Shown here: positions 1 to 5,308 of the stretch, piece after piece
How positions within the stretch are numbered: the stretch's first letter is position 1
How the letters are laid out: each line of letters begins with the position of its first letter
IMG/VR virus record: IMGVR_UViG_3300020385_000061
Coordinates: 1-23,798 of that record
Origin: a virus
Strand: one strand, 5' to 3'
Length of the DNA: 23,798 bases
The notes under the pieces: model-generated
The model's database searches: none
Told to the model about the DNA's origin: nothing
What the model saw: only the letters and a program-made list of their open reading frames with translations
Program-made: the position numbers and the translations under genes

Positions 1-41
1 GGGGCTACACTTCACCCCAAAATTTATAACGATTTTTTTTG

Positions 42-54
42 CACACAAAGTGTG
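42..54. promoter_or_regulatory. CACAC-AAA-GTGTG dyad, possible operator
   Basis: A perfect inverted repeat with 5-bp arms and a 3-nt centre lies directly after an 8-T run and just upstream of the AT-rich TATATAAGG (64-72). The position would suit a repressor or activator site controlling the operon that starts at 166. No cognate regulator can be named, and a 5-bp arm could occur by chance. Confidence 0.25.
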
Positions 55-88
55 ACATTAGCCTATATAAGGAAATAGTAACAGGCTG

Positions 89-116
89 TTGTCACAGTGG
101 TAAATAATTCTATAAC
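89..116 (+). promoter_or_regulatory. candidate promoter for the 166-onward operon
   Basis: TTGTCA (89-94) and TATAAC (111-116) are separated by 16 nt, each one mismatch from the sigma70 -35 and -10 consensus. Transcription would start near 123, leaving a roughly 40-nt leader before the ATG at 166. If the host is a member of Bacteroidota, whose primary sigma factor prefers a TAnnTTTG -7 element, this match may mean less. No good TAnnTTTG box was seen here. Confidence 0.35.
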
Positions 117-165
117 AATGTGATTATAATGATGTAAGAAAATAAATATAGTAAATAACAAACAC

Positions 166-705
166 ATGGGCCCATATAAACAAAAAGGTATCGACTTCGG
201 TGCTGGTACAGGATCTAACCCTGAATCGAAACCAAGCCGTAAAGCTGACAGACAAGCTAAGAGAGCTACCAAAAAAACAACAAGGCAAGCTAATAAAGCT
301 ACGAAGAAAGCTGCTATAGATGCAATGCCTGGTACAACAAAGTTGGAGAAAAAAATGAATTATGCTGGGGCTAAGACTGCGGCTAAAGATAAAGCACGTA
401 GAGACAAGAGAGTTAAGAAGAAGGATGTAGTTACTCAAGCTAGTAGAAAGATAGAAACACCTAAAGCCGCTAAACCAGGTGTTGTGAAGCCAACAGTTAA
501 GAAGACTATTAAGAAGGTGCAAACTAAAAGAGGTACTGGAGTAACTTACAAAGCTGCATGGGACGCTGATAAAGGTGGTGTTAAGAGTAAATACAAAAAC
601 TACGAAGCATTTAGAAAAGCAGCTGTAGCATATAACTCTAGAAAAGACAGTACAGGCGTTATGAAATCAGACGCTAACAAGATGGGGCCGAAAAATAAGA
701 AGTAA
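166..705 (+). CDS. Lys/Arg-rich basic protein, 179 aa, function unknown
   Basis: This 179-aa protein is extremely rich in Lys, Arg and Ala, with almost no hydrophobic core over residues 20-130. The N-terminus (MGPYKQKGIDFGAG) is a short ordered-looking motif, the middle is a histone-H1-like K/A/T tail, and the last ~50 residues (WDADKGG...YEAFRKAA) may form a small helical domain. There is no signal peptide or membrane segment. Such composition suits nucleic-acid binding, for example DNA condensation, or a virion-associated internal protein, but no catalytic motif is visible. The ATG follows an A/T-only leader without a Shine-Dalgarno, as for most genes here. It lies 11 bp before another basic protein, suggesting joint expression. 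The coding assignment is firm from length and context; the function is inference. Confidence 0.8.
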   Translation: MGPYKQKGIDFGAGTGSNPESKPSRKADRQAKRATKKTTRQANKATKKAAIDAMPGTTKLEKKMNYAGAKTAAKDKARRDKRVKKKDVVTQASRKIETPKAAKPGVVKPTVKKTIKKVQTKRGTGVTYKAAWDADKGGVKSKYKNYEAFRKAAVAYNSRKDSTGVMKSDANKMGPKNKK

Positions 706-716
706 ATAAAGAAGCT

Positions 717-989
717 ATGCCAAAAGGAAAAGGTACATACGGAAACAATGTTGGAAGGCCTAAAAGAAAACAAACAAGGGAAGTGGCCGGACGAGCAAAC
801 TCAGTTACAACTGAGACGGTAACACCTAGAAAACGAGTAGTAAAAACAGTTAGTGGGGAACATGGCGCACACACACTGAAGAAAACTAAAATGAAGCGAA
901 GTGGAAAGACAAAAACAACCACTAAACAAATTAGCGCTAAAAGAGCTAAAAGAGTAATTAAAAGAGGAAGAAAGAAAGCAGGAAATTAA
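717..989 (+). CDS. small basic protein with AT-hook-like motif, 90 aa
   Basis: This 90-aa, very basic protein is probably disordered. Its N-terminus reads MPKGKGTYGNNVGRPKRKQ, and the GRP core flanked by basic residues (about residues 12-17) resembles an AT-hook, a minor-groove DNA-binding motif. The C-terminal third is a run of K/R-rich segments. It begins 11 bp after the preceding basic gene and probably shares its mRNA. Minor-groove binding would suit the AT-rich genome, but that is inference. Alternatives are an internal head protein or an RNA-binding protein. There is no clear Shine-Dalgarno before the ATG. Confidence 0.75.
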   Translation: MPKGKGTYGNNVGRPKRKQTREVAGRANSVTTETVTPRKRVVKTVSGEHGAHTLKKTKMKRSGKTKTTTKQISAKRAKRVIKRGRKKAGN

Positions 990-1014
990 TCAATTATAAA
1001 CCAAAACAAATCAA

Positions 1015-1314
1015 ATGACCTATTATTACTACAAAACCAGTACACTTAATACTGGAAAACCGAACGTATCGGAAGACAAGATCAACGAGTGGAAGCACTT
1101 AGCTGATAAAAAGAACTGGAGAATAACACAACTACCTAATGGGTACTACCAAACAGAAGTCAACAATCCAAACGACGCAGACAAATGGGTCGACATCACG
1201 CGTAGAGAAACTCTCGATGGAGCTGAGGCTGCTATCAATGGCAGTGTGGAACACTTTGGAAAGAAACTGGAATTCATTGGTGGACCGAAAGTAGTTAAAA
1301 CCTTCGATTCTTAA
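1015..1314 (+). CDS. hypothetical protein, 99 aa
   Basis: This small soluble protein is not recognised. It starts with MTYYYYKTS, has mixed alpha/beta character (a helix around NEWKHLADKKNW, then a strand-rich QLPNGYYQTEV stretch), and ends with a segment suggesting a compact single domain (ETLDGAEAAINGSVEHFGKK). It has no membrane segment, cysteine cluster or catalytic motif. Composition is more balanced and slightly more GC-rich than the two basic genes before it. It sits 25 bp after the 90-aa gene and 37 bp before groEL, with no terminator between, so co-transcription is likely. Confidence 0.75.
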   Translation: MTYYYYKTSTLNTGKPNVSEDKINEWKHLADKKNWRITQLPNGYYQTEVNNPNDADKWVDITRRETLDGAEAAINGSVEHFGKKLEFIGGPKVVKTFDS

Positions 1315-1322
1315 GCATTATA

Positions 1323-1346
1323 CAATTTAATTAAATTCAATTCAAT
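1323..1346 (+). promoter_or_regulatory. tandem AATT-type leader upstream of groEL
   Basis: The region before the groEL start contains a near-tandem AATT repeat and no Shine-Dalgarno. A similar array (ATTAAATTAAATT, 3996-4008) precedes the 4009 gene. A/T-only unstructured leaders in place of Shine-Dalgarno sites are typical of Bacteroidota translation. A role in ribosome loading is inference. Confidence 0.35.
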
Positions 1347-1351
1347 ACATT

Positions 1352-2917
1352 ATGGAGTACAATTTACCTAGTGAATTGGTCAAAGACTTAAACTTTGGCC
1401 GAGAAGCTGAGAATAGAGTAATAGCTGGCGTTAATAAGCTAGCGCAAGCCGTGAAATCCACATTGGGCGCATCGGGAAAATGCGTTATTTACGAAGATGG
1501 AAGAGGCAAACCGGTCATAACAAAAGACGGAGTAACCGTTGCAGAAAGCGTAGTCTTATTTGACCCGGTTGAAAATATGGGTGCTACCTTAGTTAAGGAA
1601 GCAGCTAGAAATACAGTGAAAGAGGCTGGTGACGGTACAACTACCGCTACTGTTTTAGTAGAAGCCTTGATCGATTCTATACGTACTGCCGTCGCTGCAG
1701 ACGTTTCAATCAGAAAAATTAAAGATGGAGTGAACCAGTGCCTAGAAGAGGTGATGGAATACCTAGATTCCTCTGCTATAGAGGTAGAAGGTGACATGCT
1801 TAAGGCTGTTGCTGCTATTTCTTGCAATAATGATGAGGAATTAGGGGCAATTATTGCCGAAGCCTACGAAAAAGTAGGGAAACACGGTGTTGTTTTGCTA
1901 GAAGAGAGTCCAACTGAGGATACTTACGTAGAAGTAGTGGATGGCGCGCAAATAGATTGCGGTTTAACCTCTCCACATTTCATCACTAATACAGAAAAAC
2001 ACTTATGTGAGTTAGACAACCCACTCGTTTTGACTGTTTCCTCTGAAATCCCCAACATTCGCAAGATTCAGAACATATTAGAACATGTTATAAAGAATAA
2101 CCGCTCATTACTTATTGTAGCTCCAGTAGCACAGCAGGTTAAATCAGCATTGTTAATGAACAAGGTTAAGGGTAATATTAAAGTAAACATCGTAGACCCA
2201 CCTGGTTTCGGTCCTACACGTATGGACGCTATAGAGGATTTGTCTATCTTAACAGGTTCTACAGTTATCAATGAAGAGTTAGGAGATGATCTTGACCTTA
2301 TAACAGTTGAACACTTAGGTGAGGTTGAATTTTCTGTAACAGATGATAAGAACACTACGATTACTCTTGATGGTACTAGCAATGCTGTACTAGAGAGAAT
2401 AGTTGAAGTTAAAGCTAAGATCTCTGAGGAGAAAAACGGTTTCATTAAGAAGAAGCTAGAACAGAGGCTAGCTACTTTGTCAGGTAGTGTAGGCGTTGTA
2501 AAGGTTGGAGCTGATTCTAAGGTGGAACTTAAGGAAAAGAAAGATAGAGTGGAAGATGCTATCTATGCTACGAAGGCTGCGCTGAAAGAAGGGATCGTCC
2601 CAGGGGGTGGAGTTGCCCTCCTTGATGCTTCTCAAAAAATTCTCTCCGGACAAGCCGGAGAAGTATTACTCAAAGCCATTAAAGCTCCGTACAACACCAT
2701 ACTAGACAATGCTGGATTAAGCATGTTAGCGACCGATGGTGCTATCGGCACAGGTATCAACGTTGTGACTGGTGAATGTGTTGATATGGTTCGAGCTGGT
2801 ATTGTAGATCCAGTACTAGTAACTAAGACAGCTTTAAAGAATGCAGTATCTGTAGCTTTAACTATAATGTCAGCTGATTGTGTAATCTCAAATATTAGAG
2901 TAAATGAAGGCAGTTAA
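1352..2917 (+). CDS. groEL: phage-encoded GroEL-type chaperonin (Hsp60), 521 aa
   Basis: This is a group I chaperonin, an ATP-driven folding chamber, with the family's motifs visible. They include [10 protein letters not shown] (Asp59, equivalent to E. coli Asp52), the ATP-binding [10 protein letters not shown] (Asp94 = Asp87), the apical SPHFI segment (207-211), an [16 protein letters not shown] hinge-to-equatorial segment (395-410), PGGGVAL (417-423) and VDP (Asp486 = Asp495). It is shorter than E. coli GroEL (548 aa). There is no C-terminal GGM tail, an 8-residue deletion after PGGGVALL removes the region holding catalytic Asp398, and the Arg452/Glu461 inter-ring pair is absent. Pro33 of the near-universal TLGPKG is Ala40. 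The gene overlaps groES by 14 bp, so the two are almost certainly co-expressed, presumably to fold capsid or other virion proteins. Family identity is certain; altered ATPase or ring state is inference. Confidence 0.97.
   Translation: MEYNLPSELVKDLNFGREAENRVIAGVNKLAQAVKSTLGASGKCVIYEDGRGKPVITKDGVTVAESVVLFDPVENMGATLVKEAARNTVKEAGDGTTTATVLVEALIDSIRTAVAADVSIRKIKDGVNQCLEEVMEYLDSSAIEVEGDMLKAVAAISCNNDEELGAIIAEAYEKVGKHGVVLLEESPTEDTYVEVVDGAQIDCGLTSPHFITNTEKHLCELDNPLVLTVSSEIPNIRKIQNILEHVIKNNRSLLIVAPVAQQVKSALLMNKVKGNIKVNIVDPPGFGPTRMDAIEDLSILTGSTVINEELGDDLDLITVEHLGEVEFSVTDDKNTTITLDGTSNAVLERIVEVKAKISEEKNGFIKKKLEQRLATLSGSVGVVKVGADSKVELKEKKDRVEDAIYATKAALKEGIVPGGGVALLDASQKILSGQAGEVLLKAIKAPYNTILDNAGLSMLATDGAIGTGINVVTGECVDMVRAGIVDPVLVTKTALKNAVSVALTIMSADCVISNIRVNEGS
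2643..2661 (+). repeat. 7-bp perfect hairpin inside groEL
   Basis: TCTCCGG (2643-2649) and CCGGAGA (2655-2661) form a perfect inverted repeat with loop ACAAG. It is unusually GC-rich for this region and lies at codons 431-437, the place where groEL has lost eight residues relative to E. coli. It could affect mRNA structure or mark a past deletion. No T-run follows, so it is not an intrinsic terminator. Confidence 0.6.
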
Positions 2918-3164
2918 TGATTATATAGTTGTAGAGCCAATTAAAGAGGAGAAGAAAACCTCAGGTGGTCTTCTACTTACCGACGATACAGATACAGATA
3001 ATAGGTATAAGAAAGCTAAAGTAGTTTCTGTAGGTAACTTAGCTGAGTTAATCAAAGAAGGCTCAGTGGTTATGTACGACCAGCATGCGGGTCATGATAT
3101 ATCTTATGATGGTTTGCTATACAAAGTTATTAAACTTAGGGATATAGTGTTAGCCGATGGGTAG
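2904..3164 (+). CDS. groES: co-chaperonin GroES, 86 aa
   Basis: This heptameric cap normally closes the GroEL chamber. The sequence shows the GroES pattern: an N-terminal strand (DYIVVEPI), a charged mobile loop with the GGLLLT signature (Leu23-Leu25, equivalent to the Ile-Val-Leu that binds GroEL), AKVVSVG (38-44), then KEGSVVMYDQHAG and the closing strand YKVIKLRDIVLAD. At 86 aa it is shorter than E. coli GroES (97 aa), because the roof hairpin between VSVG and KEGS is trimmed. The T4 co-chaperonin gp31 also lacks this hairpin. The start codon lies inside the end of groEL (14-bp overlap), and the stop overlaps the next ATG by 8 bp, so translation is likely coupled. Identity is firm. Confidence 0.95.
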   Translation: MKAVNDYIVVEPIKEEKKTSGGLLLTDDTDTDNRYKKAKVVSVGNLAELIKEGSVVMYDQHAGHDISYDGLLYKVIKLRDIVLADG

Positions 3165-3603
3165 ACCTATAACAGCTCAAGACCTCAAAGACTCTCATTT
3201 CCTCAAGTACTATAGATTGGTTCGGAAATGGGCGTGCAAAGCTAACGATATAAAAGATGCTGACTTAGAGTTGTTGATATATTTGAATTGTCTAAACAGA
3301 TTTACTAGAGATGATTTCATCAACGGAGTATATGCTTACACTTGGGATAAACACCGGTGGGAGAGGTTGAGGAAAGCAGGGTGGATAGATGTTTGGAGGC
3401 AAAGGAATCGCACAACGATAAAGTATACAGTTTACAAAACATCGTTTAAATGTAATCATCTTATAAGTAGGATATATAGAATACTACTAGGTGAGGAAGA
3501 TATACCTACGTCGATAACAAATCCTTACTATAATAACAAATCATATACGGATAAGGTCATGAATAAATCTATAGACGATATGATTAAAGATAAAGATAGA
3601 TAA
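3157..3603 (+). CDS. winged-helix-like protein, 148 aa
   Basis: The protein looks like a winged helix-turn-helix of MarR-like layout: a helix (FLKYYRLVRKWACKAN), a second (ADLELLIYLN), the probable recognition region FTRDDF...HRWERLRKAGWI (about 49-77), then a basic wing RQRNRTTIKYTVY (81-93) and an aromatic-basic C-terminal helix. The last 30 residues are polar and probably flexible. Its place between groES and the packaging genes fits either a late-gene regulator or a DNA-recognition (small-terminase-like) protein; the sequence alone cannot decide. It starts 8 bp inside groES and ends in a TAATG junction with the next gene. The fold call is by eye. Confidence 0.75.
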   Translation: MGRPITAQDLKDSHFLKYYRLVRKWACKANDIKDADLELLIYLNCLNRFTRDDFINGVYAYTWDKHRWERLRKAGWIDVWRQRNRTTIKYTVYKTSFKCNHLISRIYRILLGEEDIPTSITNPYYNNKSYTDKVMNKSIDDMIKDKDR

Positions 3604-3995
3604 TGGGATTACTACAAAAAGTATTATCATCTGGAGCTGGAGAGCTAATCAAAAATGTAGGTGGGGTTTTAGATAACTTAACTACATCTAAGGAAGAGAA
3701 GTTAGCTGCTCAGCAAAAGATTAAACAATTAATATCTAACCATGAGTTAGAGATGCAAAAGCAGGTGACCAATAGATGGGAGGCTGATATGAAGTCTGAC
3801 TCTTGGTTATCTAAAAATGTTAGACCACTAGTACTTATATTTCTAGTTGTATCAACGGTGTTAATGATATTCATTGATGCTGGAGCTATATCTTTTAACG
3901 TAGAAGCTAAGTGGACTGATCTATTACAATTAGTATTAATAACGGTGATAGGAGCCTACTTCGGAGGACGTTCACTAGAGAAAACAAAAAAGTAA
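3603..3995 (+). CDS. holin-like membrane protein (3TM-holin superfamily style), 130 aa
   Basis: An amphipathic N-terminal half (a helical E/K/Q-rich stretch at 29-65) is followed by two hydrophobic segments, about 74-93 (RPLVLIFLVVSTVLMIFID) and 106-121 (LLQLVLITVIGAYFG), and a short basic tail (GGRSLEKTKK). The WxSKNVRP entry into the first segment and the FGGRSLEK exit match the pattern of the GTA-type 3TM holin family as I know it. A holin would permeabilise the inner membrane at lysis. No endolysin is found next to it in this window, so a structural or ejection-related membrane role cannot be excluded. It begins at a TAATG overlap with the preceding gene. Confidence 0.75.
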   Translation: MGLLQKVLSSGAGELIKNVGGVLDNLTTSKEEKLAAQQKIKQLISNHELEMQKQVTNRWEADMKSDSWLSKNVRPLVLIFLVVSTVLMIFIDAGAISFNVEAKWTDLLQLVLITVIGAYFGGRSLEKTKK

Positions 3996-4008
3996 ATTAA
4001 ATTAAATT
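3996..4008 (+). promoter_or_regulatory. AATT-repeat leader
   Basis: The 13 bp between two genes are entirely A/T, in an ATTA-AATT repeat ending directly at the ATG. They resemble the leader of groEL and offer no Shine-Dalgarno pairing. This supports an A/T-dependent start mechanism. Confidence 0.35.
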
Positions 4009-4275
4009 ATGGCAAAAGAAAAAATGGTTGATTTAAAACCAAAAGCAGAGAAGATTACTGAGGAGCAATTAAAGAACTTACAGTCTGTAGTTAATGATAA
4101 CAACGCTATTCAATTTCGGGTGGGTGCACTGGAAGCTCAGAAGCATGAGTTAATCCACCAGCAAGCTAACATACAATCTAAGATTATTGAATTACAAAAT
4201 ACATTTAGCGAAGAGTACGGTACGTTTGACGTAGACTTAGCTGATGGTACAATTAACTACCCTACTAATGGATAG
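4009..4275 (+). CDS. coiled-coil protein, 88 aa
   Basis: This short soluble protein has a long helical stretch of coiled-coil type (about residues 17-68), with heptad-like hydrophobics in EEQLKNLQSVV, LEAQKHELIHQQANIQ and IIELQNTFSEEYG. A short acidic tail follows (DVDLADGTINYPTNG). I do not assign a function. Coiled-coil proteins of this size near packaging genes are common in related phages as accessory proteins. Its 3' end overlaps the next gene by 8 bp. Confidence 0.75.
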   Translation: MAKEKMVDLKPKAEKITEEQLKNLQSVVNDNNAIQFRVGALEAQKHELIHQQANIQSKIIELQNTFSEEYGTFDVDLADGTINYPTNG

Positions 4276-4492
4276 TAATGTTATAAGAAAGATTACTATA
4301 GGTAAAGACTATAAGAATGATGCTATGCATTACTCCGTTGGTCAGAATGTTTATGGTGGTCATACGATATGTGATATACTAGAGGAAGAGACCAAGTACT
4401 CTATTTACATAAGAAAGGAAGACATAGTTATACCTTGGAAAGACTTTAACAAGAATATGGCTATATCAGTTGAATACGATCTAGAGTACTAA
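4268..4492 (+). CDS. hypothetical protein, 74 aa
   Basis: I prefer the ATG at 4268 to the in-frame ATG at 4244. It gives an 8-bp ATGGATAG overlap with the previous stop, the same form as the groES/3157 junction, whereas 4244 would give 32 bp of overlap. The protein looks like one small beta-rich domain with alternating strands (VIRKITIGKDY, MHYSVGQNVYGG, KYSIYIRKEDIVI) and ends with PWKDF...SVEYDLEY. No function is recognised. It is followed by a TAATG overlap with the tandem GroES-like gene and is probably coupled to it. Confidence 0.7.
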   Translation: MDSNVIRKITIGKDYKNDAMHYSVGQNVYGGHTICDILEEETKYSIYIRKEDIVIPWKDFNKNMAISVEYDLEY

Positions 4493-5082
4493 TGAAACCT
4501 TTATATGATTATATAATAAGACCTCTAGGTGAAAGGTATAATAACTCTGTAGAAGTAGGGGATGGTAAGAGCTTAATATTAAACACGGAAGTATTTAACC
4601 ATGGATATATTAACCGCAAAGCTATTGTTGTCTCTACTCCTATTGATAATATACATAACTTACAAGAAGGACAAGAGGTTATAGTTCACCACAACATATT
4701 TAGAAGGTGGCACAACGTTAAGGGTGTTGAGAAGAATAGTAGAGGCTTCTTAAGTGAGGGAGAGTATCTAGCTTCACCTGATCAGATATACATGTATAAG
4801 ACTGTAGCTTGGGAATGTATTAGTGGTTACACCTTCATAAAACCATTAAAGAATAAAGATGTCTTCTCATTAAACCCTGAACAACCTTTAGTCGGTATAG
4901 TCAAATACTCCGACGGTACATTCTTACCTACTCAGCTTGTTGGATTTTCACCCGGAGATGAGTTCGAGTTTGTAGTTGAAGGAGAGAGGTTGTATAGAGT
5001 TATGAATAGATTTATTAATATAGAATATGAATATAAAGGAAACGAAGAAGAGTATAATCCAAGCTGGGCACATAGCAGTTGA
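4492..5082 (+). CDS. tandem GroES-like protein (two co-chaperonin-fold domains), 196 aa
   Basis: Aligned by eye with the groES product in this window, the first half (1-104) shares the opening MKxxxDYI and the following Pro, a loop with a hydrophobic tripeptide LIL (28-30) where GroES has its GroEL-binding tripeptide, then RKAIVVS (42-48) against KKAKVVS, and LQEGQEVIVHH against IKEGSVVMYDQ. The second half (112-182) repeats the layout: GYTFIKPLKNK, GIVKYSD, FSPGDEFEFVVEGERLYRVMNRFINIEYE. The last part mirrors LLYKVIKLRDIVLAD of GroES. Domain 2 has no evident GroEL-binding tripeptide. A role as a second or asymmetric cap, or as a chaperonin-linked virion factor, is inference. It starts at a TAATG junction, ends 56 bp inside the next gene, and is the only complete gene here with a TGA stop. 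A purely structural beta protein remains possible. Confidence 0.7.
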   Translation: MKPLYDYIIRPLGERYNNSVEVGDGKSLILNTEVFNHGYINRKAIVVSTPIDNIHNLQEGQEVIVHHNIFRRWHNVKGVEKNSRGFLSEGEYLASPDQIYMYKTVAWECISGYTFIKPLKNKDVFSLNPEQPLVGIVKYSDGTFLPTQLVGFSPGDEFEFVVEGERLYRVMNRFINIEYEYKGNEEEYNPSWAHSS

Positions 5083-5308
5083 AGAACTAATCAAGGTAGC
5101 TAAGGAAGCTATTGTAGATTCCGACGACGATATATCAGCGGATAGGCTTAAGAACGCTGCAGCTACAAAGAAGCTAGCTATATTCGATGCTTTTGAAATA
5201 CTAAACCGAATCGAGGAAGAGGAGAGAGTTATTAAAGATCTAGAGAAGTCAAAGCAAGATCTAAATAAACCTAAGTTCCAAGGGTTCGCAGAAGGGAGGA
5301 GTAAATAA
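5027..5308 (+). CDS. small helical protein, candidate small terminase subunit, 93 aa
   Basis: This entirely helical-looking, charged protein lies directly before the large terminase. Helices appear at about 4-28 (TKKSIIQAGHIAVEELIKVA), 37-60 (ADRLKNAAATKKLAIFDAFEI) and 61-80 (LNRIEEEERVIKDLEKSK), with a basic tail. Position and size fit a small terminase subunit, which recognises DNA and assists packaging, but there is no clear helix-turn-helix, so the role is inferred mainly from context. Its start lies 56 bp inside the preceding gene and no later in-frame start exists. Its stop forms TAATG with terL. The 3157 gene is the alternative candidate for DNA recognition. Confidence 0.7.
   Translation: MNIKETKKSIIQAGHIAVEELIKVAKEAIVDSDDDISADRLKNAAATKKLAIFDAFEILNRIEEEERVIKDLEKSKQDLNKPKFQGFAEGRSK
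5294..5300 (+). promoter_or_regulatory. Shine-Dalgarno-like GGGAGGA before terL
   Basis: A GGGAGGA sequence ends 7 nt before the terL ATG (5308). This is one of the very few strong Shine-Dalgarno-like sites in the window, where most starts have A/T-only leaders. Together with the TAATG junction it suggests specially supported or coupled initiation of terL. Confidence 0.45.

Larger units (their letters stand above)
1..165. other. non-coding leader before the first gene
   Basis: No convincing gene lies in this stretch. It holds an 8-T run (33-40), a perfect 5-bp dyad (42-54), a sigma70-like promoter candidate (89-116) and an A/T-rich segment leading to the first ATG. The window's first 18 bases could form a small GGGG/CCCC hairpin (1-4 with 15-18, 10-nt loop). 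The next T-run starts 14 nt later, too far away for a standard intrinsic terminator. Short ORFs on the minus strand here are low-complexity shadows. Confidence 0.6.

Noticed and set aside
1-40. Intrinsic terminator at the left edge (GGGG/CCCC hairpin then T8)
   Set aside because: The stem is only 4 bp with a 10-nt loop, and the T-run is 14 nt away.
1489-2445. Minus-strand ORFs (112 and 125 aa) inside groEL
   Set aside because: They are shadows of an unmistakable groEL reading frame and have no motif of their own.
4244-4267. Earlier ATG for the 74-aa protein
   Set aside because: It would give a 32-bp overlap and an extra MVQLTTLL segment. The ATG at 4268 forms the same 8-bp stop/start overlap as another junction in the window.
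5080-5082. TGA recoded as a sense codon, because only one complete gene ends with TGA
   Set aside because: Read-through would add only nine codons before the next stop, and TGG is used freely for Trp. Rare TGA use is expected in an AT-rich genome that prefers TAA.
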